DNA of 64,000 nt from Altererythrobacter lutimaris (GTDB lineage Bacteria > Pseudomonadota > Alphaproteobacteria > Sphingomonadales > Sphingomonadaceae): contig NZ_JABWTA010000001.1 of NCBI RefSeq assembly GCF_013371495.1, positions 2,702,693 to 2,766,692 of the forward strand, in the 5' to 3' direction. The notes under the pieces are model-generated. The model saw nothing but the letters and a program-made list of their open reading frames with translations. It did not search any database and had not been told where the DNA came from. Every line of letters starts with the position of its first letter. The stretch's first letter is position 1. Made by a program: the position numbers and the translations under genes. This document shows, one piece after another, positions 38,431 to 47,084 of this stretch.

Positions 38431-38511
38431 GTCACCCGCTCCCTCCGCCCTTCCACCCGGATTTTCACACCGGAGTACGATCCGGGTGGAAGGGCGGAGG
38501 GAGCGGGTGAC
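38431..38511. repeat. Long palindromic repeat (copy 2)
   Basis: Perfect 31-base arms (38431-38461 and 38481-38511) flank a 19-base loop. The arm core CCTCC...CCTTCCACCCGGA and the CCGG-containing loop match copy 1 at 2010-2085, whereas the outer arm bases differ compensatorily. It lies within the valine operon, between the crotonase gene and mmsB, so it may act as a processing or attenuation hairpin. Confidence 0.85.
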
Positions 38512-38551
38512 TAGGCAAGGCCCGCACGAACGTGAGGGCCTCAGTCAAAAA

Positions 38552-39346
38552 CTAACGCCCCTTCCACTCACCCTCGCGCTTCTCGATAAAGGCGGCCATG
38601 CCTTCAGCCTTGTCCTCGCTTGCTGTGAGGATCTGGAAAATGCGGCGCTCCATGATGAGGCCCTGATCGAGCGTCGTTTCAAACGCGGCGTTGACCATTT
38701 CCTTGTTCGCAATCGCGGCCATGGGCGGCATGCTGGCGATGGTCGCAGCGGTCTTGAGTACCTCAGCGATCAAGTCTGCTTGCGGCACCACGCGCACCAC
38801 GAGGTTCGCGCGTTCGGCTTCCTCGGCGCTCATCATCCGGCCTGTCAGGCACATTTCCATCGACTTCGATTTGCCGATTGCGCGCGTGAGACGCTGAGAG
38901 CCGCCCATGCCGGGAGCAACGCCGAGCTTGATCTCTGGCTGGCCGAACTTCGCATTGTCCGATGCGATGATGAAATCGGCCATCATCGCAAGCTCGCATC
39001 CGCCACCTAGCGCAAAGCCGTTCACCGCAGCGATCCATGGTTTACGGGTTTTCTTGACCACTTCGCTGGTCCACGGCGCAAAAAAGTCCTGCAAGTAGAA
39101 GTCAGCCGCAGCCTTCTCGCTCATTTCCTTGATGTCCGCGCCTGCAGCAAAAGCCTTCTCGCCTGAGCCGGTCAGCACTGCACAAAGCTGGCTGTCATCC
39201 GCCTGATAGTCTGCGAAAGCTACCGTCAAATCATCAAGCACCTGGCTGTTCAACGCATTGAGCGCTTTGGGTCGATTGAGCGTGATCAGCGTGACGCCGG
39301 CATTGCCCTGTGCATTGGTTTCAACTGTGATGGTTTCGTAGCTCAT
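38552..39346 (-). CDS. Enoyl-CoA hydratase (methacrylyl-CoA hydration)
   Basis: 264-residue crotonase with both catalytic glutamates of a true hydratase: the first in [15 protein letters not shown] and the second in [20 protein letters not shown]. Oxyanion segments are [15 protein letters not shown] and [15 protein letters not shown]. In this operon it most likely hydrates methacrylyl-CoA to 3-hydroxyisobutyryl-CoA, a context inference. ATGA overlap with the upstream hydrolase gene. Confidence 0.92.
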   Translation of the reverse strand: MSYETITVETNAQGNAGVTLITLNRPKALNALNSQVLDDLTVAFADYQADDSQLCAVLTGSGEKAFAAGADIKEMSEKAAADFYLQDFFAPWTSEVVKKTRKPWIAAVNGFALGGGCELAMMADFIIASDNAKFGQPEIKLGVAPGMGGSQRLTRAIGKSKSMEMCLTGRMMSAEEAERANLVVRVVPQADLIAEVLKTAATIASMPPMAAIANKEMVNAAFETTLDQGLIMERRIFQILTASEDKAEGMAAFIEKREGEWKGR

Positions 39347-40401
39347 AGGGGTTTCCATTCTTCGGAAGCTGGCAGCGGGGCAAAGATGCTGTCGATCAGC
39401 TCCTCGCTTACCTCCGCAGGCGTTGCGGGATCCCAATTGGGATCGTTGGTCTTGTCAGTGATTACCGCGCGCACGCCCTCGGCAAAGTCGGGCCGGGTCA
39501 ACACGCGCGAAGCAATGCGGTATTCCATGCGCATATTGTCAGCAAAATCTGTGAGTTCCTTGCTTTCCGCGAGCTGCCGCAATGCGACTTTGCAGGTCTG
39601 CGGAGACTTTGTACCAAGCGTATCGCGTTCTTTCTCTGCCCATTCATCGCCGTCTGCGATGGCAGCTTCGAGGCTCGCGAGAATGTCCTCATAGCGGTCG
39701 CTTGCAAAATGACGCGCAATGTTGACCGCATTGGCTTCGATACGCGCATCGGGAGGCGTGCCGACGGGTTCGGACAGGACACCGCGAATGCGATCGGGCT
39801 TTTCGACAATGCGCGCCTTGATGTTTTCCAGGATTTCAGCAGGCACGTAATGCGTCGCGAGACCGGCCCACAGGCACTCAGAACCATCAAGCCGCGCACC
39901 GGTCAGCGCGAGGAATTGCCCGATCCTTCCACCAAGCCGCGACAAGTACCAGCCGCCGCCCACATCGGGAAACAGGCCAATGCCCGTTTCCGGCATGGCA
40001 AGTCGCGTGTTCTCGGTCGCGACGCGGAATTGGCAGGGCAGGGCAATGCCCACGCCGCCGCCCATGGTGATGCCATCCATGAACGCCACAATCGGCTTTT
40101 CGTAGGTGAACATCTGGTGGTTCAATTGATACTCGTCGTGGAAAAACTTGCGGCCTGAAACACCCCCATCATTGAGCGCTGAATTGCGCAAGAAAGCGAT
40201 GTCTCCGCCCGCGCAAAAACCGCGTGTTCCCTCGAGATGATCGAGAATGACGGCCTTGATCGCATCGTCCTGCGCCCACTCTTTCAGCGCCGCGCTCATC
40301 GCGTGGCACATCTCCAATGTCAGCGCATGCAGCGCCTTGGGGCGATTAAGCGTGATGCGGCCAACGGGGCCGTCCGTAGAAATGAGTACATCTTGCGTCA
40401 C
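39343..40401 (-). CDS. 3-hydroxyisobutyryl-CoA hydrolase
   Basis: 352-residue ECH_2-type crotonase: [36 protein letters not shown] and [20 protein letters not shown]. It also has the long C-terminal helical region ([20 protein letters not shown]) typical of the HIBCH branch, and [20 protein letters not shown] supplies the catalytic Glu and Asp. It would release 3-hydroxyisobutyrate from CoA. The start is GTG, overlapping the VOC gene stop (GTGA). Confidence 0.92.
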   Translation of the reverse strand: MTQDVLISTDGPVGRITLNRPKALHALTLEMCHAMSAALKEWAQDDAIKAVILDHLEGTRGFCAGGDIAFLRNSALNDGGVSGRKFFHDEYQLNHQMFTYEKPIVAFMDGITMGGGVGIALPCQFRVATENTRLAMPETGIGLFPDVGGGWYLSRLGGRIGQFLALTGARLDGSECLWAGLATHYVPAEILENIKARIVEKPDRIRGVLSEPVGTPPDARIEANAVNIARHFASDRYEDILASLEAAIADGDEWAEKERDTLGTKSPQTCKVALRQLAESKELTDFADNMRMEYRIASRVLTRPDFAEGVRAVITDKTNDPNWDPATPAEVSEELIDSIFAPLPASEEWKPL

Positions 40402-40799
40402 GCCGATGCTCCATGCTTCGTGTCCAGCACGTCCCATCTGTTGCCGAACTTATCCTTCAAAACCGCTATCCTTCCGTAGCTTGCTGTCCACGCTGGCTCG
40501 ACAATCTCTATGCCTCTTTCTTCCCATCGTTTGATTGTCGTGTTGAACGCGTCAAGATTCAAAAAGAACGCAACGCGCCCCCCGGCTTGATTGCCAATCG
40601 CTGCATGATGAGCTTCCGTCGTGGCCTCGACCAATCGCAACCGGGCACCTGACCCTGGATCTATCTCTACCCAACGGTGGCCAGACACATGGCGAGTATC
40701 GCTGGTCAGCGTGAATCCCCAGTCCTTGGTAAAATGATCGATCCCTTCGTCCATGTCAGGGACGACCAATGTCACCATGAATAGTGACACTCCGCTCAT
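40398..40799 (-). CDS. VOC (glyoxalase/bleomycin-resistance fold) protein
   Basis: 133-residue VOC-fold protein: FMVTLVVPDMDEGIDHFTKD at the N-terminus, GHRWVEIDPGSGARLRLVEA in the middle, and YGRIAVLKDKFGNRWDVLDT at the C-terminal strand. Potential metal ligands (His, Glu) are visible but the reaction is unknown. Coupled by 4-bp overlaps to the acyl-CoA dehydrogenase upstream and the hydrolase downstream, so a housekeeping or repair role in valine catabolism is plausible. Confidence 0.85.
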   Translation of the reverse strand: MSGVSLFMVTLVVPDMDEGIDHFTKDWGFTLTSDTRHVSGHRWVEIDPGSGARLRLVEATTEAHHAAIGNQAGGRVAFFLNLDAFNTTIKRWEERGIEIVEPAWTASYGRIAVLKDKFGNRWDVLDTKHGASA

Positions 40800-41941
40800 T
40801 GGCGTAGCAAGTCCCGTCCGACAATCATGCGCATCACCTGATTGGTGCCTTCGAGGATCGAATGCACGCGCAGATCGCGCCAATAACGTTCAATCGGGTA
40901 TTCCTTGAGATAGCCATAGCCGCCGAACAGCTGCAGCGCATTGTTCACGACATTGCTGCCGCTATCGGTCGCGAGTCGCTTAGCCATCGCGGAAAAACGT
41001 GTCTTGTCCGGCGCGTTCTCTGTGACTTTCGCCGCCGCGAGATAAAGCAGCGCGCGCGCTGCCTCCAACTCCGTCGCCATGTCAGCCAGCATGAACTGCG
41101 TGTTCTGGAAGTCGGCGACGGGCGTGTCGAACTGCTTGCGTTCCTTGGTGTATTTCACCGCTTCATCCAAGCAGCGCTGCGCGCCGCCTAGTGAACACGC
41201 GCCGATGTTCAAGCGGCCACCGTCAAGGCCCGCCATAGCAAAGCTGAAGCCTTCGCCCTCTGCGCCGACACGGTTCGCGACCGATACGCGGCAATCTTCA
41301 AAGATCAGCTGCGCCGTAGGCGAGGCGTTCCAGCCCAGCTTCTTCTCCGGCTTGCCAAAAGAAAGGCCTGGCGTGTCTTTCTCGATCACAAGACATGTGA
41401 TCCCCTTGGACTTATGCTCGCCCGTGCGGACCATCACGACATAGATATCATTGAAACCGGCGCCAGAGATAAACTGCTTAGTGCCATTCAAGACATAATG
41501 ATCGCCATCGAGCACCGCGCTCGTCTTGAGGCCTGCTGCGTCCGAGCCTGAGCCCGGCTCAGTGAGAGCATAGCTTGCGAGATGCTCCATCGTGACGAGG
41601 CTGGGCAGATAGCGCGCCTTCAATTCGTCCGAACCGAAGCGGTCGATCATCCATGCCGCCATGTTGTGGATGGAAATGTATGCGCTGGTTGTCGGGCAGC
41701 CATAGGCCATCGCTTCCATGATGAGCGCGGCCTCGAGCCGACCCAGATTGATCCCGCCCGATTCCTCGCTGACGTAGATCGCGCCAAAGCCGAGCTCGCC
41801 GGTTTGCTGGATCACATCGCGTGGAAAGTGACTTTTATCATCCCATTCCGCCGCGAACGGCGTAATGTTGTCGGCGGTAAATCGCTGGGCCATTTCCTGG
41901 ATCGCCAGCTGGTCTTCTGTAAGTGCAAATTGTCCTGTCAT
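40796..41941 (-). CDS. Isobutyryl-CoA dehydrogenase (acyl-CoA dehydrogenase family)
   Basis: 381-residue FAD enzyme: FALTEDQLAIQEMAQRFTAD at the N-terminus, YALTEPGSGSDAAGLKTSAV around the flavin, the PTAQLIFEDCRV strand, and QLFGGYGYLKEYPIERYWRD near the C-terminus. The active-site region SILEGTNQVMRMIVGRDLLR is typical of short/branched-chain dehydrogenases. The operon argues for isobutyryl-CoA to methacrylyl-CoA. Starts at MTGQFALTE, overlapping the RidA-like gene by four bases. Confidence 0.93.
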   Translation of the reverse strand: MTGQFALTEDQLAIQEMAQRFTADNITPFAAEWDDKSHFPRDVIQQTGELGFGAIYVSEESGGINLGRLEAALIMEAMAYGCPTTSAYISIHNMAAWMIDRFGSDELKARYLPSLVTMEHLASYALTEPGSGSDAAGLKTSAVLDGDHYVLNGTKQFISGAGFNDIYVVMVRTGEHKSKGITCLVIEKDTPGLSFGKPEKKLGWNASPTAQLIFEDCRVSVANRVGAEGEGFSFAMAGLDGGRLNIGACSLGGAQRCLDEAVKYTKERKQFDTPVADFQNTQFMLADMATELEAARALLYLAAAKVTENAPDKTRFSAMAKRLATDSGSNVVNNALQLFGGYGYLKEYPIERYWRDLRVHSILEGTNQVMRMIVGRDLLRQ

Positions 41942-42327
41942 GAGCCTGCCCCTAGCACTGCCTCGGCCTCTATTTCCACCTTCCATTCCGGGCGGCAGAG
42001 CCATGCGGCCCCGGCCATTGTCGCGGCTGGCTTGGCCCCTGAGAAATAACGCGCATGGACCGCTCCCACGGCATCCTGATCATCCGGATCGGTAAGAAAC
42101 ATGCGAGTGCGGACAACATCGCTCGCTGAGCCGCCCAATTCCTCGATCGCGCCGATAATGATCTCGCAGCAGCGTCGAGCCTGTGCCGCAACATCACCGG
42201 GCGTTGTTGAACCGTCAGCCTCAACCGGACCAGTGCCAGCAACGATGATGCGGTCGCCTACACGGACCGCGCGGCAGAAGCCGAATTGATCTTCGAAAGG
42301 GGAGCCAGACGTGGTGCGTTCGCGCAT
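41938..42327 (-). CDS. RidA/YjgF/YER057c family protein
   Basis: 129-residue member of the RidA superfamily, deaminating reactive enamine/imine intermediates. Seen: RAVRVGDRIIVAGTGPVEAD, GDVAAQARRCCEIIIGAIEE, and the late VRTRMFLTDPDDQDAVGAVH with the conserved substrate Arg, ending in VEIEAEAVLG. Lies inside the valine operon with a 4-bp overlap into the dehydrogenase gene. The exact substrate of this subgroup is not known. Confidence 0.9.
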   Translation of the reverse strand: MRERTTSGSPFEDQFGFCRAVRVGDRIIVAGTGPVEADGSTTPGDVAAQARRCCEIIIGAIEELGGSASDVVRTRMFLTDPDDQDAVGAVHARYFSGAKPAATMAGAAWLCRPEWKVEIEAEAVLGAGS

Positions 42328-42331
42328 AATG

Positions 42332-42640
42332 TTATCCGCAAGTGATGTCAGTGATCGTCATTGCGCGGTCGTAGCGAACGTTCACGCGGTCCTCGCGATA
42401 ATCCATCGTCCATGCGCTGTTCGGTGCGCCCCAGCGCAAGATGCGCGCGCCGCTTGCTTTCAGGATTTCCATGCCGGTTTCCCGATCTGCGTTCTGGCCC
42501 ACATAGGACTGAACACCATCCGCCGCGCACAGGAATTTCCGGTCAGTGTCCATCTCATCCATCGTGATGTTCGCTGGCGGAGGCGGCGTTGCGCAAGCGC
42601 TGATGAGGGTTGCTGGAGCCAGTAAGAGGGCGCTTCGCAT
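42332..42640 (-). CDS. I78-type peptidase-inhibitor-like lipoprotein
   Basis: 102-residue exported lipoprotein. A short hydrophobic signal (ALLLAPATLISAC) ends in a lipobox with Cys16. The mature part has the I78 inhibitor pattern: FLCAADGVQSYVGQNADRET, SGARILRWGAPN, TMDYREDRVNVRYD and a final CG, with a probable disulfide between the two cysteines. It would inhibit serine peptidases in the periplasm, by family analogy. It lies 4 bp after the RidA end on the opposite side of mmsA, apparently embedded in the valine operon without a metabolic reason. Confidence 0.82.
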   Translation of the reverse strand: MRSALLLAPATLISACATPPPPANITMDEMDTDRKFLCAADGVQSYVGQNADRETGMEILKASGARILRWGAPNSAWTMDYREDRVNVRYDRAMTITDITCG

Positions 42641-42645
42641 AATGG

Positions 42646-44142
42646 TTATCCCATTGTCGGAATGACGAAGGCGTTCGATCCGTCACCGCCACCGTCGGGC
42701 CAGCGCTGCGTGACCTTCTTGAGCTTGGTCCAGAACTTGAGGCCTTCCGTGCCGTACTGGTCGATGTCGCCAAAGCCGGAGCGTTTCCATCCGCCAAAGC
42801 TGTGATAGCTCACCGGCACCGGAATCGGCACATTGACGCCGACCATGCCGACATTGACGCGCGCAGTGAATTCGCGGGCGGCATGGCCATTACGGGTGAA
42901 GATTGCGACACCATTCCCGTATTGGTGCTCGCTTGGCAGGCGGACAGCATCTTCAAAGTCATTGGCGCGTACGATCTGCAGCACCGGGCCAAAGATCTCT
43001 TCCTGATAGGACTTCATTTGCGGTGTTACGCGGTCGATCAACGTCGGCCCGATGAAGAAGCCTTTCTCATGGCCTTGCAGAGTAAAGCCGCGTCCATCGA
43101 TAACAATTTCGCCGCCTTCTTCCTCAGCCGTTGTGATCCATTGCTCAACGCGGGCTTTGTGCTCGGGCGTCACGACCGGGCCATAGTGCGCTTCGGGGTC
43201 GCTTGAGACGCCGACACGCAGAGCGTTGATCGCTGGGATGAGCTTCTCTTTCAAGCGCTCGGCTGTGTCTTCACCAACGGGCACAACGACAGGCAGCGCC
43301 ATGCAGCGCTCGCCAGCGGAACCAAATGCCGCGCCTGCCAGATCGTTGACGACCTGATCCAAATCCGCGTCCGGCATGACGATGCCGTGGTTCTTCGCGC
43401 CGCCCATGGCTTGCACACGTTTGCCGTTTTCGACACCCCGCTTGTAGACATAATGCGCGATGTCGGAGCTTCCGACAAAGCTGACCGCTGCAATGTCCTG
43501 ATGGTCCAGGATCGCGTCGACCATTTCCTTGTCGCCATGGACAACTTGCAACAGGCCTTCAGGCGCGCCTGCTTCCAGGAAGAGTTCAGCCAGCCGTACC
43601 GGAACGCTCGGATCGCGCTCGGAGGGCTTTAGAATGAATGCGTTACCCGCAGCGCAGGCCATGCCGAACATCCACATTGGGATCATCGCGGGGAAGTTGA
43701 ACGGGGTGATGCCTGCACCAATGCCGAGCGGCTGGCGAACCGAATAGACATCAATGCCCGGCCCTGCGCCGTGCGTGTACTCGCCTTTGAGGACCTGCGG
43801 GATGCCGCAAGCATATTCGATGACTTCAAGGCCGCGTTGGACATCGCCTTTGGCATCATCCACGACCTTGCCGTGCTCGCTCGAAAGGAGCTCAGCGAGC
43901 TGCTGCATATTGGCTTCGATCAGTTCCTTGAACTTGAACATCACCCGTGCGCGTTTTTGCGGATTGGTCGCGGCCCATTCGGGCTGAACTTTCTTGGCTG
44001 CCTCAACCGCACGCTCAAGCAGAGCTGCGTCGCCCAGCGTCACTTCAGCCTGCACTTCGCCGGTCGATGGGTTCCAGACCTGATGCGTGCGCGTGCCAGA
44101 GGACGCAATCCCGCTAGCTAAGAAATGTTCAATCTGACGCAT
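42646..44142 (-). CDS. mmsA: Methylmalonate-semialdehyde dehydrogenase (acylating)
   Basis: 498-residue CoA-dependent aldehyde dehydrogenase converting methylmalonate semialdehyde to propionyl-CoA. Catalytic Cys in GSAGERCMALPVVVPVG; NAD region ITPFNFPAMIPMWMFGMACA and SFVGSSDIAHYVYKRGVENG; QAMGGAKNHGIVMPDAD is the MmsA hallmark. The first gene of the operon mmsA to mmsB; a GAGAGGAAATATTA site precedes the ATG. Confidence 0.95.
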   Translation of the reverse strand: MRQIEHFLASGIASSGTRTHQVWNPSTGEVQAEVTLGDAALLERAVEAAKKVQPEWAATNPQKRARVMFKFKELIEANMQQLAELLSSEHGKVVDDAKGDVQRGLEVIEYACGIPQVLKGEYTHGAGPGIDVYSVRQPLGIGAGITPFNFPAMIPMWMFGMACAAGNAFILKPSERDPSVPVRLAELFLEAGAPEGLLQVVHGDKEMVDAILDHQDIAAVSFVGSSDIAHYVYKRGVENGKRVQAMGGAKNHGIVMPDADLDQVVNDLAGAAFGSAGERCMALPVVVPVGEDTAERLKEKLIPAINALRVGVSSDPEAHYGPVVTPEHKARVEQWITTAEEEGGEIVIDGRGFTLQGHEKGFFIGPTLIDRVTPQMKSYQEEIFGPVLQIVRANDFEDAVRLPSEHQYGNGVAIFTRNGHAAREFTARVNVGMVGVNVPIPVPVSYHSFGGWKRSGFGDIDQYGTEGLKFWTKLKKVTQRWPDGGGDGSNAFVIPTMG

Positions 44143-44232
44143 TAATATTTCCTCTCTTTGAAACGAGAGTGCCTCATTTTCAGCGATTCGTCCAGCTTGC
44201 GCAGGTGTTTGATCAACTAAACGCGGCCGGTC

Positions 44233-45243
44233 CTAAGCCCGGCGGGAACTTGCCCTCGCGATCAATTCGACCGGCGCGAGCGGGCTTTGTTCAACCTCAT
44301 CCTGTTCCAGCACATGAGCGACCAATTGTTGTCCGGCCTTCTCCAGATCGGGCTTGATAGTGGTGAGTGGCGGGTTTGCATGCGCCGTCGCATCAAGCCC
44401 GTCATAACCTACGATGCCGACATCCTGTGGCACGCGCACGCCTTTCGCGCTGAGCGCTTCCAGCGCGCCCAAAGCGATGAAGTCGCAAGCGGCGAAGATC
44501 GAGTCGTACTCTGTTCCCGCTTGTTCCAGCTTGGCAATCGCGTCGCGCCCTTGCTCGAACCGGTCATTGGACGAAGTGTCGCGCACGACAACGGCCTCTC
44601 CGCCAAGCTCTTCAAGCGCTGCGCTAAAGCCTTCGAAGCGCTCGTTGAACTGACGTTGCTCGCTTTCGATAGGACCCAGGAACACAGGCTTGCGATAGCC
44701 TTGCTGCCACAAGTGTTCAGCAGCAAGACGCCCGCCACCATGATTGTCCGAGCGCACGGAATGCGCCTCTGCAAACGGTAAGCCCCAGCAAATCGCTTGT
44801 GTCTCCGTTTGCAGGATCGGTCTGAAATAATCCCATGCAGGCTGGTTCTGCGTCGTGCCTATCACGACCATGGCATCAGCATCGCGTTGCTCGACATAGC
44901 GGCCGTAGAATTCGTCGGGACTGGCCTGGAAAGCAACCAGCGTTTCATAGCCGCGCTGCGAGGCGGCCTTGCAGATGCTTCCCAGCAATGCATAGGCGAA
45001 CGGGTTCACTTCGCGCGCGCTGTCTTCAGGCCTTGTCACAACGACAACTGCAAGCACACCGGTGTGACCACTGCGCAATCGCGACGCGCGTTTGTCAGGC
45101 AGGTAATCAAGCGATTTGGCAGCTTCCAGCACGCGGTCGCGCGTTGTCGCGCTGATCCGGGCCGAGCCTGTGAAAACCCGGCTGACCGTTGACTGGCTGA
45201 CGCCTGCCTTTTCCGCGACATCCCATGCCGTGCTCTTGCGCAT
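44233..45243 (-). CDS. LacI-family transcriptional regulator
   Basis: 336-residue repressor-type protein. Residues 1-55 hold the LacI HTH and hinge (AWDVAEKAGVSQSTVSRVFT, then YLPDKRASRLRSGHTG); residues 60-330 are a periplasmic-binding-protein-like effector domain (RSDNHGGGRLAAEHLWQQGY, then IVGYDGLDATAHANPPLTTI). Sugar or nucleoside effectors are common, but no transport or catabolic sugar genes are adjacent. It lies between mmsA and the tRNA-Gly island and might be a regulator of either or neither. Confidence 0.9.
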   Translation of the reverse strand: MRKSTAWDVAEKAGVSQSTVSRVFTGSARISATTRDRVLEAAKSLDYLPDKRASRLRSGHTGVLAVVVVTRPEDSAREVNPFAYALLGSICKAASQRGYETLVAFQASPDEFYGRYVEQRDADAMVVIGTTQNQPAWDYFRPILQTETQAICWGLPFAEAHSVRSDNHGGGRLAAEHLWQQGYRKPVFLGPIESEQRQFNERFEGFSAALEELGGEAVVVRDTSSNDRFEQGRDAIAKLEQAGTEYDSIFAACDFIALGALEALSAKGVRVPQDVGIVGYDGLDATAHANPPLTTIKPDLEKAGQQLVAHVLEQDEVEQSPLAPVELIARASSRRA

Positions 45244-45426
45244 CTGGCGGTAAATTCCCCTCTAAGCGCAGCCGTATGCTGCGCGACCATTGAAGAGTGT
45301 GCCAAAGCGCAATGCGCATGGCAATTGGGATCAGCCAAGTTGTTCGGTACGGATGGCGGCAGCCAAGAGAATTGACCGGTAATCAGGCATCATGCAAAGG
45401 CTGCTTCTGCGCGATGCGATCAGCGC

Positions 45427-45469
45427 CTTGCGGGTGTAGCTCAATGGTAGAGCAGCAGCTTCCCAAGCT
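45427..45469 (+). repeat. Left attachment site: stranded 5' half of tRNA-Gly
   Basis: Identical over 43 bases to 55417-55459. It contains the acceptor, D-arm and anticodon stem-loop (TTCCCAA) of tRNA-Gly but breaks off into element sequence at CGCCTAACC. This side retains the original chromosomal upstream flank. Confidence 0.93.
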
Positions 45470-45585
45470 CGCCTAACCAACCCTATTACGCCATATTGTA
45501 TAGTTAATTCAGAAGTTTATCATTTCTTCTCGTCTCCGCTGACCCTAGGCTTCCCTACGTACATTAGTTGCTAGGGAGTATTCGA

Positions 45586-46647
45586 ATGCCAGTTGAGAAA
45601 CTTACACAGTCCGTCGCCGATGCGGCGGGACCGGGCGCAATCTGGGACACAGAGATCAAAGGTTTGGGACTCATAACTCGCGAGACGGGGACAAAGAGTT
45701 GGGTGGTGCAGAAATCAGGGCGCAAGCGATGGACGCTTGGGCGCTTTCCCTTGATGACCTGCGCTGAGGCTCGCAGGCGCGCTCGCGACACTATCCTTAC
45801 CCAGCCCGAACAGGGTGCAACCATCACCCTTGAGCAGGCGCTTGCGGCTCATTTGAAGCGTATGATTAGGCGCGGCAATAGCTCCATGCCGCTGACCGAA
45901 GGCGAGGTGCGCAAGTACCTTGGCTCTTGGCTCGGTCGCCCTCTGGCCGAGATCACGCGTGGCGATTGCGAGGCTCGGCACGACCGATTGACGGTTACCG
46001 CTGGCGACATGACTGCCGACCGCGTGATGCGTCATCTGCGTGCGATCTACAACACGGCGCTAAAGAAGGTGGACCTTCCAACCAACCCTACCATCGCGGT
46101 GGAATGGCATGGCAGTCGCCGCCGGGATTATCCTCGCTTGGACTTAGGCGCTCTACGATTGGAAGAAGTTAACGTAGTGCAGCGTGGGGCTGCGATAACG
46201 ATGTTGACCACTGGGCTGCGGAAAGCCGATTGCTTCTCCGTGCGCTGGTCCGATATCGACTTTGACAAACGCACGATGCATCGTCCCAATCCCAAAGGCG
46301 GCGAGAAGCGAGCATTCACTTTGCCGCTTTCGACGCAGACTGCCGATCTGTTGGAAGGCCTGCCGCGCATCAATGAATGGGCATTTCCATCTTTCCGTGC
46401 TGGAGCGGGCCACCTTGCGCAGCTTAATCGCGTCTTGCCCAATGCACACCACCTTCGGGCTGAGTACATGGCATTGGCGGTAGATTTGGGCGTTCCGACC
46501 TACCAGCGGAAGCTACTAGTAAATCACTCTGTGCCTCGAATGGATGTGACGGACGGTTATGTGGCCGAGCCGGACGTTGAAATGTGCCGGGATCATCAGC
46601 AGCGGATCAGCGGCTACATCTTCCCCCTTGTTATGTTGGATTGCTAG
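45586..46647 (+). CDS. int: Tyrosine-type site-specific integrase
   Basis: 353-residue recombinase. The N-terminal part (about 1-70) resembles the DUF4102-type arm domain (IKGLGLITRETGTKSWVVQ); residues about 80-170 are the SAM-like core-binding domain. The catalytic domain shows the Arg in LTTGLRKADCFSVRWSDIDF, an RxxH-like box at HHLRAEYMALAVD, and the nucleophile Tyr in NHSVPRMDVTDGYV. AGGGAG lies ahead of the ATG. Located 117 bp inside the left repeat, as expected for an integrase beside its attachment site. Confidence 0.92.
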   Translation: MPVEKLTQSVADAAGPGAIWDTEIKGLGLITRETGTKSWVVQKSGRKRWTLGRFPLMTCAEARRRARDTILTQPEQGATITLEQALAAHLKRMIRRGNSSMPLTEGEVRKYLGSWLGRPLAEITRGDCEARHDRLTVTAGDMTADRVMRHLRAIYNTALKKVDLPTNPTIAVEWHGSRRRDYPRLDLGALRLEEVNVVQRGAAITMLTTGLRKADCFSVRWSDIDFDKRTMHRPNPKGGEKRAFTLPLSTQTADLLEGLPRINEWAFPSFRAGAGHLAQLNRVLPNAHHLRAEYMALAVDLGVPTYQRKLLVNHSVPRMDVTDGYVAEPDVEMCRDHQQRISGYIFPLVMLDC

Positions 46648-46832
46648 GGTTATCTTGCCCTTAGATGCCAATGATGGTCCCCGTGTTACCACTGTGGGGA
46701 TAGGTCTGCCAACGGGCAGACACTAGAAGCGCAACGCCCTTTGGCAGGGGCAAGCGGGATAGCCCCGCTGCATGTGGCAGCTTCCCCGTCTCCGAATGAC
46801 CCGCCGGCAAGTCGGTCACGAAGAGATGACTC
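46648..46832 (+). other. Non-coding segment with four successive hairpins
   Basis: Hairpins: TCCCC/GGGGA (46678-46700), GTCTGCC-AACG-GGCAGAC (46704-46721, perfect), GCGGG/CCCGC (46754-46768) and GCTGC/GCAGC (46767-46781). None has a T-run. They could form a structured leader RNA, an origin or an excision site; no function assigned. Confidence 0.45.
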
Positions 46833-47084
46833 ATGTCTATAGATGCAGTGTTACAGAAGACGGTCCGCGATGCCGTTGATGCCTACCTATGTGCGCTCGA
46901 GCCAGTCGCGCCCAACTACTTGTCGCCATCAGACGCGGCAAAATATCTTGGTCTCTCCGCTAAACTCTTAGAGGCTTGGCGTCACCGAGGCGAAGGCCCT
47001 CCATACACAAAGATGGACCGAGCCGTCCGATACCGCCGAGCCGATCTCGACGAGTTCATGGGTGCACGGAGGCGCGGACAATGA
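46833..47084 (+). CDS. AlpA/excisionase-type helix-turn-helix protein
   Basis: 83-residue DNA-binding protein of the HTH_17/MerR-like excisionase family: YLSPSDAAKYLGLSAKLLEA, WRHRGEGPPYTKMDRAVRYR and RADLDEFMGARRRGQ. It probably assists excision by directing the integrase or acts as an activator of the element. Its stop overlaps the primase start (ATGA), so replication genes follow in the same operon. Confidence 0.85.
   Translation: MSIDAVLQKTVRDAVDAYLCALEPVAPNYLSPSDAAKYLGLSAKLLEAWRHRGEGPPYTKMDRAVRYRRADLDEFMGARRRGQ

Noticed and set aside
44233..45243. LacI-type regulator as regulator of a sugar operon
   Set aside because: There are no sugar transport or hydrolase genes in the neighbourhood, so no target was assigned.
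45568..46647. Integrase start at the TTG at 45568
   Set aside because: The ATG at 45586 has AGGGAG at a good distance and gives the family-like N-terminus.
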